This document shows, piece by piece, positions 1 to 8,349 of a stretch of DNA of 64,000 bases. Within the stretch, counting starts at the first letter, position 1. The number at the start of each line of letters is the position of its first letter. The DNA comes from Burkholderia arboris (GTDB taxonomy: Bacteria; Pseudomonadota; Gammaproteobacteria; Burkholderiales; Burkholderiaceae), in the NCBI RefSeq assembly GCF_902499125.1, contig NZ_CABVPX010000006.1, positions 62,001-126,000 of the forward strand, in the 5' to 3' direction. Under the pieces are notes generated by a model that saw nothing but the letters and a program-made list of their open reading frames with translations, made no database searches and was not told the DNA's origin. Both the position numbers and the translations under genes were made by a program.

Positions 1-657
1 GCGCTCGGCCACTGCGCGGAATGCCACACGCCGCGCGCATTCACGGGCCAGCTCGACGGTGCGAAGCCGTTCGCGGGTGCCGCGCTCGGCCGCGTGGCCG
101 CGCCGGACATCACGCCGGCCGGCCTCGCCGCGCGCGGCTGGACGGGCACCGACCTGCAGACGTTCTTCGGCGTCGGCATCGCGCCGCAAGGCTCCGCGTT
201 CGGCGAGATGTATCCGGTCGTGCACCTGAGCACGCAGTACCTGACGAAGGACGACCTGCGCGGGCTGTCGGTGTACCTGCTTGGCGACAAGCCGCCCGCG
301 CCGGAACCGGTGAAGCCGGTGTCGGCCGATGCCGCGCAGCTGGCGGCCGGACGCTCGGTGTATCTCGCGGTGTGCGCGGGCTGCCACGGCTTCAACGGCG
401 AAGGCAAGCCGCACGTGGCGGTGCCGATGAACGGCAACTCGACGGTGCGCCAGGGCGATCCGCGCAACCTGCTGGTCGCGATGCTCGACGGCATCGGCGA
501 GCAGAAGTTCGCCGGCTTCGAAAACCTGCAGCCGATGCCGGGCTTCGCGCACACGCTGAGCGACGATGAACTCGCGCAGCTCGCCAATTACCTGCGCGCG
601 ACGTGGGGCGGCCAGCCCGCGAGCGTCACGCCGGCCGACGTGAAGGCGATGCGTTAA
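1..657 (+). CDS. Multi-haem cytochrome c (C-terminal part)
   Basis: The start lies outside the window; frame 1 is open from base 1. Two covalent haem sites are visible, CAECH (bases 13-27) and CAGCH (about 373-387). Their spacing and the 'LSVYLLGDKPPAP' inter-domain segment match the second and third domains of tri-haem cytochrome c subunits of periplasmic alcohol/aldehyde or gluconate dehydrogenases. Such subunits take electrons from the catalytic subunit and pass them to ubiquinone or a terminal oxidase at the outer face of the inner membrane. The ending '...PADVKAMR' is like that of the complete tri-haem cytochrome at 59237-60535, so the two are paralogues. The catalytic partner should lie to the left, out of view. 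Confidence 0.88.
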   Translation, partial: ALGHCAECHTPRAFTGQLDGAKPFAGAALGRVAAPDITPAGLAARGWTGTDLQTFFGVGIAPQGSAFGEMYPVVHLSTQYLTKDDLRGLSVYLLGDKPPAPEPVKPVSADAAQLAAGRSVYLAVCAGCHGFNGEGKPHVAVPMNGNSTVRQGDPRNLLVAMLDGIGEQKFAGFENLQPMPGFAHTLSDDELAQLANYLRATWGGQPASVTPADVKAMR

Positions 658-667
658 GTCGTACCGC

Positions 668-735
668 GGGGCGGGGTGTCGCGCGCGAGGCAGCCGGTTT
701 CCGGCGCTTGCGCGCGATGCGTCGCCCCGTTTATT
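668..735 (+). terminator. Possible terminator after the cytochrome gene
   Basis: An imperfect, very GC-rich inverted repeat has a left arm near 668-688 and a right arm near 709-728, and is followed by a short T-rich run (tttatt). It lies just past the cytochrome stop codon. The arms are not perfect, so the call is tentative. Confidence 0.3.
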
Positions 736-746
736 GCTGCGGCGCT

Positions 747-917
747 TCAGTAGCCGCCGCCTCCGCCACCGCCACCGCCTCCGCTCCCTCCGGAGCCGCC
801 GCCGTACCGGCTCATGCCCGGTCCTTGCGACACGCCGCTGCCCGACGACGTACATCCCGCCGACAGCACGAGCATCAGCGCCGCGACCAGCGCCGCGGCC
901 AACGTTGCCGATTTCAT
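747..917 (-). CDS. Small lipoprotein with polyglycine tail
   Basis: This is a 56-codon minus-strand gene. The ATG at 917 is preceded by AAGGAG seven bases upstream. The product begins MKSATLAAALVAAL, followed by a hydrophobic stretch and a lipobox LSAGC, with Cys22 as the predicted lipid-modified residue. The remaining 34 residues are almost all Gly and Ser, ending in ten consecutive glycines and a Tyr. This is a classic signal-peptidase-II layout, and similar tiny glycine-rich lipoproteins occur in Burkholderia. No function is known to me. The good ribosome site and intact lipobox argue against a chance ORF. Confidence 0.65.
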   Translation of the reverse strand: MKSATLAAALVAALMLVLSAGCTSSGSGVSQGPGMSRYGGGSGGSGGGGGGGGGGY

Positions 918-1119
918 TGCAATCTCCTTGCAGCGCGCAGGCCGCAGGAAAGGCCGGTTCGCGTGAACCGCGCGTCTGCGCGATGAAAAGACGTTTCGGC
1001 GGGCCGATTATTCCATGCTTTTTGCGTATCGTCGCGCGCGAAGGGGCCGGATCGACGGCATGGCGCGGCGACTTGATACACCCCGGCAGGCCGCCATTCC
1101 GATTCCGACAAAAACAGCC

Positions 1120-1590
1120 ATGCGTGCCATCACCGAGCGAGCGTCTCGCGAGCCGTTGCGAACGTCCCGTCCGGTCTTGTCCGGCTGCGTGTCGTTCGCC
1201 ATCGGCGGCCCGTTGATGGCCGCACTCGCATGGCCGCTCGTGATGCTGGTTGCGTGGTCCGTCATCCACGGGCCGCAATGGGACACGCGGGCACTCTGCG
1301 CGGGCAGGGTGCCGATGATCTGCGTCGCGTCGTTCGGGTTCGGCGATGTCCTGCCTGCGATCGTGGCCGGCGGCATCATGGGCGCGATCGGCATGCGCGT
1401 ACGACGATGCCGGCTCGTGTTGCTGGGGGTAATCGGCGCGGGCGCGATGACCGGATAGGCGTTTCTGACCGCAGTCCTGCTTGGCATGGACGGAGTCGGC
1501 GGCATCGACGGCGTTGCGATCCTCGATTCGATCGTGACGTCAGCGGTGATGTCGCACTGGTTGCGCCGGCAGTTCGAACGCCGGGGTTGA
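1120..1590 (+). pseudogene. Small membrane protein broken by an amber codon
   Basis: The frame opening at 1015 (internal ATG at 1120) encodes hydrophobic helices ('GGPLMAALAWPLVMLVAW', 'VLPAIVAGGIMGAIGM', 'LVLLGVIGAGAMTG'). It meets TAG at 1456-1458 and then stays open with equally membrane-like sequence ('AFLTAVLLGMDGVGG') to TGA at 1588-1590. One C-to-T change in a CAG codon would explain the stop, restoring G-Q-A. I read it as a recent nonsense pseudogene, or a gene with a sequencing error, of an unrecognised small integral membrane protein. There is no clear ribosome site before 1120. Confidence 0.5.
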
Positions 1591-1736
1591 GCACGACGCG
1601 AAGCGCCATCGAGCGCTTGCCCGATGATACGTATCAACCGGGCAATCCGGGGCGGCACCGCGCGGCCGTGACGACGGTCAGCGGCCTGCGTGGCTTTCCT
1701 TCATTCGGAGGCCGCCGTCGCGGCGGCGGTGGCACA

Positions 1737-2228
1737 TCAACGATAGACGAGATCGGCGCGGCGGTTCTGCGCCCACGCGTCCTCGTCATGACCGAGCGCG
1801 ACCGGCTTTTCCTTGCCGAGGCTGACGGCCTCCATCTGCGTCGCCGGCACACCGAGCGTCTGGAGCGCGCTGTATACCGCTTGCGAACGACGCTGGCCGA
1901 GCGCGAGGTTGTATTCGGACGTGCCGCGTTCGTCGGTGTTGCCCTGGATCAGCACGCGCCGCGACGGATGGCTGCGCAGGTAGTCGGCGTGCGCCTGCAG
2001 CAGCGACTGGAATTCGGGCTTCACGGAATACTGGTCGAAATCGAAGTAGATGCTGCGCTTCGCGAGCGGGCTGTTCGGATTGTCGAGATCGTCGGCAGAC
2101 ACCGTCGCGACGGCTTCGCTCGAGGGCGTCGGCGCCATGCCGGCATTCTCGGGCGTTTTCGCCGCGTTGTGGCAACCGGCCAGTAGTACGAAGGTTGCCA
2201 GGACCGCAAACCGGTTCATTTTGCTCAT
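1737..2228 (-). CDS. OmpA/Pal-family peptidoglycan-binding lipoprotein
   Basis: The product is 163 residues. The signal peptide ends in lipobox LLAGC (near residue 19), followed by a short linker and an OmpA C-terminal domain. This shows the Pal hallmarks: 'IYFDFDQYSV', 'HPSRRVLIQGNTDERG', 'NLALGQRRSQAV' and a C-terminal 'NRRADLVYR'. Such proteins sit in the outer membrane and clamp peptidoglycan. The start at 2228 has GGAGA a few bases upstream; a second ATG at 2219 is possible. The usual tol-pal genes are not nearby, so this looks like an orphan second Pal copy rather than the Tol-Pal subunit itself. Confidence 0.85.
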   Translation of the reverse strand: MSKMNRFAVLATFVLLAGCHNAAKTPENAGMAPTPSSEAVATVSADDLDNPNSPLAKRSIYFDFDQYSVKPEFQSLLQAHADYLRSHPSRRVLIQGNTDERGTSEYNLALGQRRSQAVYSALQTLGVPATQMEAVSLGKEKPVALGHDEDAWAQNRRADLVYR

Positions 2229-2638
2229 CGTTCGTCTCCAGCGGTTGACTGCGTTGAAAGCGCGGCGCGTGCCGTCTGCACGCGCCAGTCCGGCCGTCAT
2301 GGCGCGAAAGGTCCGGCTTCGCCGGCATGATGCAGGTTCGTAAGCCAGTGGTGCGCCAGATGAAAGTGTGTTGCGGCCGGAACGTCGAATAACGGTGTCG
2401 CTGCAAATAGATTAGGAAAAATGTCACAACGTGACCAGTTTCTCCGCATTTTTTGCGCAGACGCGACACTCGGGGAGACATTCTTGCTCCCGCCTGCCGG
2501 GTGCGGTACGCGACGCCACAGCGAAAAGGCCGCGCACGGGCGCGGCCTTATCAAGTGCGGATCGCGACGATCGGGCGGTGCCGGCAACGCGTACCGGATG
2601 CAACCGGCCGAGCCGTTCGGCAGCGACGCGTCGCGTCG
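2229..2638. other. Intergenic region, pal-like promoter and porin terminator
   Basis: No gene is seen in these 410 bases. They hold the leader of the Pal-like gene on the left, an AT-richer patch around 2390-2440, and the porin terminator hairpin at 2526-2549. Confidence 0.5.
2526..2549 (-). terminator. Terminator of the porin gene
   Basis: A perfect 9-bp stem (AAGGCCGCG / CGCGGCCTT) closes a 6-nt loop. On the minus strand the stem runs into TTTT. It lies about 90 bases past the porin stop. Confidence 0.7.
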
Positions 2639-3856
2639 TCAGAACTTGTGTCGCAGCCCCAGCGCGACGACGACCTGGTTGCTGTTCGCCGACGGCGTCA
2701 GCGTCCAGACGGTCGCGTTGAACGCGGGATTGCCGTTGCCGCCGCTCACGCTCTGGTAGGTGCCTTCGAGATACGCGTCCGTGCGCTTCGACAGCGCATA
2801 GTCGGCCTGCGCGACCACCTGGTTCCATTTCGGGCGCGTCTGGCCCGTGCGCGTGTCGAAGCGGCCCATCGTGTACGTGTAGGCGGCGGCGACGCTCAGC
2901 GCACGCGTGACGAAGTAGCGCCCGTCGATCGTGAAGTTGTCGAACACCAGCGATTCGCCCTTCAGCGGCGCGATGTTGCCGCCCTGGAGCACGCCCGTCA
3001 CGCCGTCGGTGGTCGAGTGCGACCAGGCGGCGCCGACCGAGTGCGGCCCGAATGCATAACGGCCGGCCATCGCCCAGATCTGCTGGTTGCCGCCCGTGAT
3101 CGTCGCCGAACCGTCGACCGTGCTCAGCGCGCCGTCCGGATTCGGCGCATTGCGGTCGCGGCTGATCTTCAGGTAGCCGGCGCCGAGCTTCAGCGGCCCG
3201 TTCGCATACGACAGCCCCGCGCTCCACGCTGCGTTGTTGGCGAACTGGCCAGCCGTGTTCGAGAAACCAGCCATCGCGCCGAACGTCAGCCCGCGATACG
3301 TCGGGCTCGTGTACTTGACCGCGTTGTTGATGCGCAGGTTGCGGTTCGAATCGTCGTTGTCGTACGGATGGACCGCGAGGTTGCCGCCCCAGCCGGGGCC
3401 GGACGCACCGAGCGGCGTCACGAAATCGAGGATCAGGTCGTACTGGCGGCCGAACGTGAGCGTGCCGGCCGTCTTCGAGCTCACGCCGACCCACGCCTGG
3501 CGGCCGAACAGGTCGACACCTTTCTGCGACAGCTTGCCGGTGGTGCCCGAGAAGCCGTTCTCGAGCGCGAAGACCGCGGCCATCCCGCCGCCGAGATCCT
3601 CGCGGCCGCGCAGCCCCCAGCGCGACGCGTTCAGCGCGCCGCTCGTCATCGCGACGCTGCCGCTGCCGCTGCCCGGCGAGCCGGCACCGTGCGTGCGCTG
3701 GTTGGTCGAGTAGGTGATCGACGTGTCGATCAGGCCGTACAGCGTCACGCTGCTTTGTGCGTGCGCGAGGCCCGGTGCGAGGCCGGTCAGGCATGCGGCA
3801 ATGACGGTCCCCGCGACGCGTGCGCCGGCATGCTGGTGAATCTGGTAGGAATGCAT
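2639..3856 (-). CDS. Gram-negative porin (OmpC-like, betaproteobacterial)
   Basis: This 405-residue outer-membrane general porin has a signal peptide ending 'PGLAHAQ' before the mature start 'SSVTLYGLIDTSITY', the standard opening of Burkholderia trimeric porins. The body is a run of amphipathic beta strands. It contains 'GLRGREDLGGGMAAVFALENGF' and 'RQAWVGVSS', typical of the porin_4 family, and ends in Phe ('LRHKF'), the C-terminal signal for BAM-mediated insertion. The function is passive diffusion of small hydrophilic solutes. The ATG at 3856 is chosen because the signal peptide begins there; the open frame extends further upstream without porin character. It is monocistronic, with its own terminator at 2526-2549. 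Confidence 0.95.
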   Translation of the reverse strand: MHSYQIHQHAGARVAGTVIAACLTGLAPGLAHAQSSVTLYGLIDTSITYSTNQRTHGAGSPGSGSGSVAMTSGALNASRWGLRGREDLGGGMAAVFALENGFSGTTGKLSQKGVDLFGRQAWVGVSSKTAGTLTFGRQYDLILDFVTPLGASGPGWGGNLAVHPYDNDDSNRNLRINNAVKYTSPTYRGLTFGAMAGFSNTAGQFANNAAWSAGLSYANGPLKLGAGYLKISRDRNAPNPDGALSTVDGSATITGGNQQIWAMAGRYAFGPHSVGAAWSHSTTDGVTGVLQGGNIAPLKGESLVFDNFTIDGRYFVTRALSVAAAYTYTMGRFDTRTGQTRPKWNQVVAQADYALSKRTDAYLEGTYQSVSGGNGNPAFNATVWTLTPSANSNQVVVALGLRHKF

Positions 3857-4079
3857 AGGAGTTTTTGTTGTTTGGCCGGCCAGGTGTGGCGGCTGGCGGA
3901 TCGAGCGGCCATTATTGGAGATCCTGCGGCGGTCGATTAAGGCGTTGCACAGGAAAGGTCCTCTGCGGAATCGCACGGAATCGCGGTGCGTCGACTGCGG
4001 GGATTCAGTCGGGAAGGGGCGTGCGTCGCGCCGCGCGTGGCGGTTCAGGCCGCGATCGCGCGAGGGTTCGGTCGAACGC

Positions 4080-4658
4080 TCAGCGGCGGGCGAGCGGCAA
4101 GGCGGCGTCGGCGCCACCGCTGCGATACGCGGCGCGAACGGCGCTGGCCTTGGCTTCGAGCGCTTCGGGCGACAGCCAGGGTCTCAACCGGACGGCAACG
4201 CGCGGCAATGCGGCCAGCTGATTGCGCAGCAGCACGATCGACCGGCAGCAACGACAGGCCGACGAAGCCGCATCGGGGCCCGCCGCGGCCTCGGCCAGCT
4301 CGACCGTCCACGCGACGCCGCGATGGTGCCTGGCGTCGTCGAGGTGCGGCAGGTAGCGTGCCTCTCCCGACAACGCGATCAGCAGCGCGGCCCATTGTGC
4401 GCCGTACCACCCGAAGTCCGCGTCTGAGGTCAGGTCGGCCAGCAGTGCGTCGTCGAGTACAGACAGGCTTTGCTGGCACAAATAGTGGAAGTCGAGCGGC
4501 TGGTAGCGGACCTGCGGGTAGTCGCGCAACACCTGTTCGAGTTCGTTGCCGGTATCGACGGCGGCGGAAAGAAACCGTTCGGCCGGGGCCGGGCGGTTCA
4601 ACTGCAGCGTCGGAATGCTCCGGAACAGCCGGCGGATGTCGTCTGGGTGGTAGTGCAT
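4080..4658 (-). CDS. Hypothetical protein
   Basis: The product is 192 residues and I recognise no family. The start at 4658 (MHYHPDDIRRLFRSIPTLQ) is preferred; the longer frame to 4739 adds a low-complexity basic leader. The middle is Trp/Tyr/Leu-rich ('DADFGWYGAQWAALLIALSGEA') and there is a Cys pair cluster 'SSACRCCRS'. No signal peptide or clear transmembrane segment is seen. It is divergent from the membrane-protein gene at 4955. The reading frame shows normal high-GC3 coding character, so it is probably real. Confidence 0.55.
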   Translation of the reverse strand: MHYHPDDIRRLFRSIPTLQLNRPAPAERFLSAAVDTGNELEQVLRDYPQVRYQPLDFHYLCQQSLSVLDDALLADLTSDADFGWYGAQWAALLIALSGEARYLPHLDDARHHRGVAWTVELAEAAAGPDAASSACRCCRSIVLLRNQLAALPRVAVRLRPWLSPEALEAKASAVRAAYRSGGADAALPLARR

Positions 4659-4954
4659 CGCGAATGTCGTGGTGGCCGCCCGACGCCAATGTGGTGCTGC
4701 GTGCCGGACGGAAGCGCCGTGTAATGCCGCTGATTCCATCGGGTTCGACCGCTTCGCTCGTCTGCCCGATATCGGCCGCAGCGGCGGCCGAGACTCATGC
4801 CGCGGATCGGCTCGTCAACGGCGAACAGGCCGATTCTACAAACGAATCGGGCGGCCCGTGCAACGCCGTGGCCCGCGTGACGCTCCGGGCGTCAATCGCT
4901 AGAATCCGGGTGGTTCGGCATCCTGCGCGCAACCCACACCGCCCGGTTTCCTTC

Positions 4955-6043
4955 ATGCGACTGATCACGCCTCGTCACTTTTCCCTCGGGAAACGCGCGG
5001 CCCTGCTGTTCGCGTTCACCTTCGCGACGATGGCGGTCACGCTGGTGATGCTCTACCGCGTCGACCGCACGGGGGCGATCGACACGCAGGCAGGCAATCC
5101 TTACGTCATCGGTGTGCAAACCTGCGTGATCGTCCTTTACGCGCTGCTCGGCTGGGTGTGGATCGTGCGTCCGGCCCGTCACAATCAGCTGTATTTTCCC
5201 GGGATCGTCAACCAGGACCGTCAACTGATCGCGTGGTTCGTGCTGGTTTTGAACGGCGCGATCTTCGTGATGGTTCCGCTGCTTTTCAATACCGCGACCC
5301 TCAACCGGATGGCGGAGCGTACGAAGCATGTCCGCAGCGTCGTTGCGAGGTCGTATCGCTGGCAGGCCACCACGGGCGGCGGGAAGAATATTCCGCGCCA
5401 CAGCTATACGACCGGCGGGCTGCTGTTCGCCGATGCCGCTGGCCGCGGGATGGAGCGCGTGCCGTCGCCCGGCGGCCCGTCCGGCGACGGCGCAACCTGT
5501 TTCGTCGAGCATACGGGCTGGCTCGGCCAGCGCTGGATCAGCGACGTGCATCCGTGCGACACGCCCGTCGAACACATCCGGCTCGAGCGGCTGGCCGACG
5601 GCGGCGGCGAGCTGGCCGCGCAGCCGGGGCTGCAATGTCTGGACGATGAGCCGGCGACCGCGGTGCTCACGATGGGCGCCGATGCCGCGCGATGTCCGGC
5701 TGTCGTCAGGCGGGACGGCCGCTGGGTCGTCGTCGCGAATGGGGCCGCGCCATCGTCGCCCGTGCTGGCCGCGCTGCCGTTGCCGGACGACTTCTGGGAT
5801 GCGCCGAAGGTGGCGTCGGTGTCACCGGACGGCGACCGGATCCTGGTCGGCGATTTCGGGCTGCGCAGCCCGCTGTTTCTGTGGAGCCGGCATGCGGGCG
5901 CGTGGGTCGCGCTGCAACTGCCGCCCAGCTACCCGTACAACGCGCCCAACCGCTACGTGCTGACGAGCGATGCGCACACGATCGACGATTGCCCGCAGGG
6001 GCCACTTCGCACCTGCGAACGGTGGGGCGACGCGGGCGGTTGA
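4955..6043 (+). CDS. Hypothetical membrane protein with large soluble tail
   Basis: The product is 362 residues. Three predicted membrane helices lie near residues 15-33, 50-71 and 90-111. A tail of about 250 residues follows, rich in Cys and Trp ('DGATCFVEHTGWLG', 'VHPCDTP', 'TIDDCPQGPLRTCERWG'), with a beta-rich segment ('KVASVSPDGDRILVGDFG') that recalls a propeller-like strand repeat. The scattered cysteines suggest the tail is periplasmic with disulfides. I know no family or function. It is convergent with the histidine kinase gene, with about 20 bases between stops. The open frame runs much further upstream, but the hydrophobic N-terminus favours 4955. Confidence 0.6.
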   Translation: MRLITPRHFSLGKRAALLFAFTFATMAVTLVMLYRVDRTGAIDTQAGNPYVIGVQTCVIVLYALLGWVWIVRPARHNQLYFPGIVNQDRQLIAWFVLVLNGAIFVMVPLLFNTATLNRMAERTKHVRSVVARSYRWQATTGGGKNIPRHSYTTGGLLFADAAGRGMERVPSPGGPSGDGATCFVEHTGWLGQRWISDVHPCDTPVEHIRLERLADGGGELAAQPGLQCLDDEPATAVLTMGADAARCPAVVRRDGRWVVVANGAAPSSPVLAALPLPDDFWDAPKVASVSPDGDRILVGDFGLRSPLFLWSRHAGAWVALQLPPSYPYNAPNRYVLTSDAHTIDDCPQGPLRTCERWGDAGG

Positions 6044-6063
6044 GGCGGTCGCATGCGTGACGG

Positions 6064-7479
6064 TTACGCGGCGTCGCGCGGCAGCGTGAGAATCGCATCG
6101 AGGCCGCCGCCGTCGCGATTGCGCAGGATCAGCGTGCCGCCGTGCAGCGTCGCGATGCTGCGTGCGATCGTGAGCCCGAGCCCGGTGCCGCCGTCGTCGC
6201 GGTCCGCGTGCTCGCCGCGCCGGTACGGTTCGAACACGCGTTCGAGCCAGTCGTCCGGCAGGCCGGGGCCGCTGTCGCCGACGACGATGCGCACGGCGTC
6301 CTTGCCGTCGCGCACGTCGATCGTCACCGGTGCGCCGCCGCCGTAGTGCGCGGCGTTGTCGACGAGGTTCTGCAGGCAACGCTTCAGGTTGCGCGCGAAG
6401 CCCGAGACCGGCGCCGTCGCGTGTCCGCGGACCGCGACCGCCTGGCCCGTGTCGCGCGCATCCTCGGCCAGCCCTTCGAGCATCGAGTCGAGGTCGATCC
6501 CGCAGCGCGGCTCCGTCACTTCCACGCCGCGCACGGCGTCGAGCGCGCCGCGGACCATCGATTCCATCTCGTCGAGATCGCCGCGCAGGCGGTCGCGCCA
6601 TTCGGGATCCGGAAGCATCTCGGTGCGCAGCCGCAGGCGCGTGAGCGGCGTGCGCAGGTCGTGCGACACCGCGCCGAGCAAGCGTGCGCGTCCGGCGAAG
6701 CTGTCGATCAACTGCCGCTGCATCGCGTTGAACGACTCCGCGGCGCTGCGCACTTCCGACGGTCCGTCGACCGCCAGCGGCGGCCGATGGATGTCGCGAC
6801 CGAGCGCTTCGGCCGCGCGCGCGAGCTGCGTGAGCGGTTTCAGCGCGAAGCGCACGGCAACGAACGCAACCGCGCAGACGGCGACAAAGCGGATCAGGTA
6901 GAGCCGCAGCAGGTAGTCGGCCACGAGCGACGCGGGCATCGCATGCATGCCCGGCTGGCCTTCGTCGGCCTGCACGTCGAGCCAGCCGCCGGACGGCAGG
7001 CCGACCTGAACGTGGAATTCGCCGGTCGGCATCCGTGAATCGAACAGGCTCAGCGGGCCCGCATGGCGGCCCGTGTCGTCGTGCAGTTCGGCATCGACGA
7101 GGCGAAACGGCGGATCGGCACCGAGCCGGGTCGACAGGACCCCGGCGATCAGCCCGGCCGTCGCATGCTGCGCGAACGTCAGCGTGCCGGCGGGCGAGGG
7201 CGCATCGACATGGCGCAGCCGGTAGCGTGCGTCGCCGAGCGCGGCGATGACCGCGTCGCGTGCGTGAGCATCCGGCGCGGCGTCGACGAGCCGCAGCGTA
7301 TCGGCGAGCCGGCTCGCGAACAGCCGCGCCGGAATTTCCAGCATGCGGTTGTCGTGCGTGTCGAACCAGATCGTGCCGGTCAGCATCTGGCCGGCGAACA
7401 TCCCGGCCGCAAGGATCGCGACGAGCCGCCCGAACAGCGAGTCGGGCCAGATGCGCAGCGCCGGGCGCCGCGTGCCCAT
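6064..7479 (-). CDS. Two-component sensor histidine kinase
   Basis: This 471-residue inner-membrane sensor kinase has a first membrane helix near residues 17-39, a periplasmic sensor of about 150 residues, and a second helix near 192-212. A HAMP-like linker follows, then the H-box 'VSHDLRTPLTRLR' with phospho-acceptor His273. The ATPase domain has N-box 'NLVDNAAHYGG', G1 'GDSGPGLP' and G2 'GGTGLGLTIARS'. The architecture matches EnvZ/OmpR-partner kinases. Its ATG overlaps the stop of the upstream response regulator (ATGA), so the two are translationally coupled. The signal is unknown. It is divergent from the iron importer, which makes a metal- or iron-related role possible but unproven. Confidence 0.93.
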   Translation of the reverse strand: MGTRRPALRIWPDSLFGRLVAILAAGMFAGQMLTGTIWFDTHDNRMLEIPARLFASRLADTLRLVDAAPDAHARDAVIAALGDARYRLRHVDAPSPAGTLTFAQHATAGLIAGVLSTRLGADPPFRLVDAELHDDTGRHAGPLSLFDSRMPTGEFHVQVGLPSGGWLDVQADEGQPGMHAMPASLVADYLLRLYLIRFVAVCAVAFVAVRFALKPLTQLARAAEALGRDIHRPPLAVDGPSEVRSAAESFNAMQRQLIDSFAGRARLLGAVSHDLRTPLTRLRLRTEMLPDPEWRDRLRGDLDEMESMVRGALDAVRGVEVTEPRCGIDLDSMLEGLAEDARDTGQAVAVRGHATAPVSGFARNLKRCLQNLVDNAAHYGGGAPVTIDVRDGKDAVRIVVGDSGPGLPDDWLERVFEPYRRGEHADRDDGGTGLGLTIARSIATLHGGTLILRNRDGGGLDAILTLPRDAA

Positions 7480-8192
7480 CACGCTTCGTGCACGACGTCC
7501 GCGACGAGCATGTAGCCCTCGTTGCGAACCGTGCGGATCAGGGCCGCGTTGCGCGCGGCGTCCTTCAGGTGGTGGCGCAGCCGGCTCACGCACACGTCGA
7601 TCGAGCGATCGAGCGGCGCCAGCTCCTTGCCGAACACGCGGTCGAGCAGGAACTCGCGCGACAGCGGGCGGTTCGGGTGATCGAGGAGCGCGCGCAGCGT
7701 GCGGTAGTCGGAACCGCCGAGCGATACGACGACGCCGTCCGGCGACATCATCTGCTTCATCCGCGTATCGAGATGCCAGCCGGCGAAGCTGACGCGGGAC
7801 GATGCCTCGGTGCGCCGCGCGCCCGGAACCGCGCGCGTACGGCGCAGCACCACCTTGATCTTCGCGACGAGCTCGCGCGGATCGAACGGCTTCGGCAGGT
7901 AATCGTCCGCGCCCATCTCGAGGCCGAGGATCCGGTCGAGCAGGCCGCCGCGCGCGCTCAGGATCACGATCGGCACGTCGTGGCGCTGGCGCAGGTCGCG
8001 CGTGAGGTCGAGGCCGTCCTCGCCGTCGAGCATCAGGTCGAGCACGACGAGATCGACGGTCGCCGTACCGAGCGCCTGCCTGAGCTGCAAGCCGTTCTCG
8101 GCCAGCGTGACGCGGTAGTTCATCGCGCGCAGGTAGTCGCCGAGCAGCGTACGGAGGTTCGGATCGTCGTCGACGACAAGAATGTGGTCCAT
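7479..8192 (-). CDS. OmpR-family response regulator
   Basis: The product is 237 residues. The receiver domain has the acidic pocket 'VVDDD' (residues 6-10), phospho-acceptor Asp52 ('VVLDLML'), Ser79 in 'VILSARG' and Lys101 ('YLPKPFDP'). The C-terminal winged-helix domain carries the usual 'LDRVFGKELAPLDRSIDVCVSRLRHHL' features (given in part) and the 'IRTVRNEGYML' wing. It acts as a DNA-binding regulator phosphorylated by the kinase encoded immediately downstream (4-bp overlap). The start at 8192 is set by the conserved receiver N-terminus; no strong Shine-Dalgarno is visible. Confidence 0.95.
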   Translation of the reverse strand: MDHILVVDDDPNLRTLLGDYLRAMNYRVTLAENGLQLRQALGTATVDLVVLDLMLDGEDGLDLTRDLRQRHDVPIVILSARGGLLDRILGLEMGADDYLPKPFDPRELVAKIKVVLRRTRAVPGARRTEASSRVSFAGWHLDTRMKQMMSPDGVVVSLGGSDYRTLRALLDHPNRPLSREFLLDRVFGKELAPLDRSIDVCVSRLRHHLKDAARNAALIRTVRNEGYMLVADVVHEA

Positions 8193-8241
8193 CGGGAGGT
8201 GCTTCCGGATCAATCGAAATGAATCTGAAAGGAATGTCGCG

Positions 8242-8298
8242 CCAACACATTCCATTACAAAAGGCCGTGCTTCCAACACATCGCCATTACACGCCGTG
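8242..8298. repeat. Imperfect tandem direct repeat in a divergent promoter
   Basis: Two copies of a unit reading ccaacacat..ccattaca...gccgtg lie at 8242-8269 and 8273-8298, about 31 bp (three helical turns) apart. A further ATTACA at 8299-8304 follows. The repeat sits between the response-regulator gene and the Fur-like box of the iron importer, where paired regulator sites would be expected. The sequence is visible; the regulatory role is inference. Confidence 0.5.
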
Positions 8299-8320
8299 AT
8301 TACAGTGTCGCCCTTCAAAT

Positions 8321-8339
8321 GGCAATGATTCTCATTCAG
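8321..8339 (+). promoter_or_regulatory. Fur-box-like operator before the iron importer
   Basis: The core aatgattctcatt (8324-8336) reads as two half sites of the Fur consensus (gataatgat / atcattatc) and lies only about 14 bases before the ATG at 8350. Fur with Fe(II) bound here would block transcription of the uptake operon. Confidence 0.7.
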
Positions 8340-8349
8340 AGGCGACATT

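Noticed and set aside
2424..3940. Long ORFs on both strands across the porin gene, up to 495 codons
   Set aside because: They are GC-rich shadow frames with Arg/Ala/Pro-dominated products. The porin frame explains the region.
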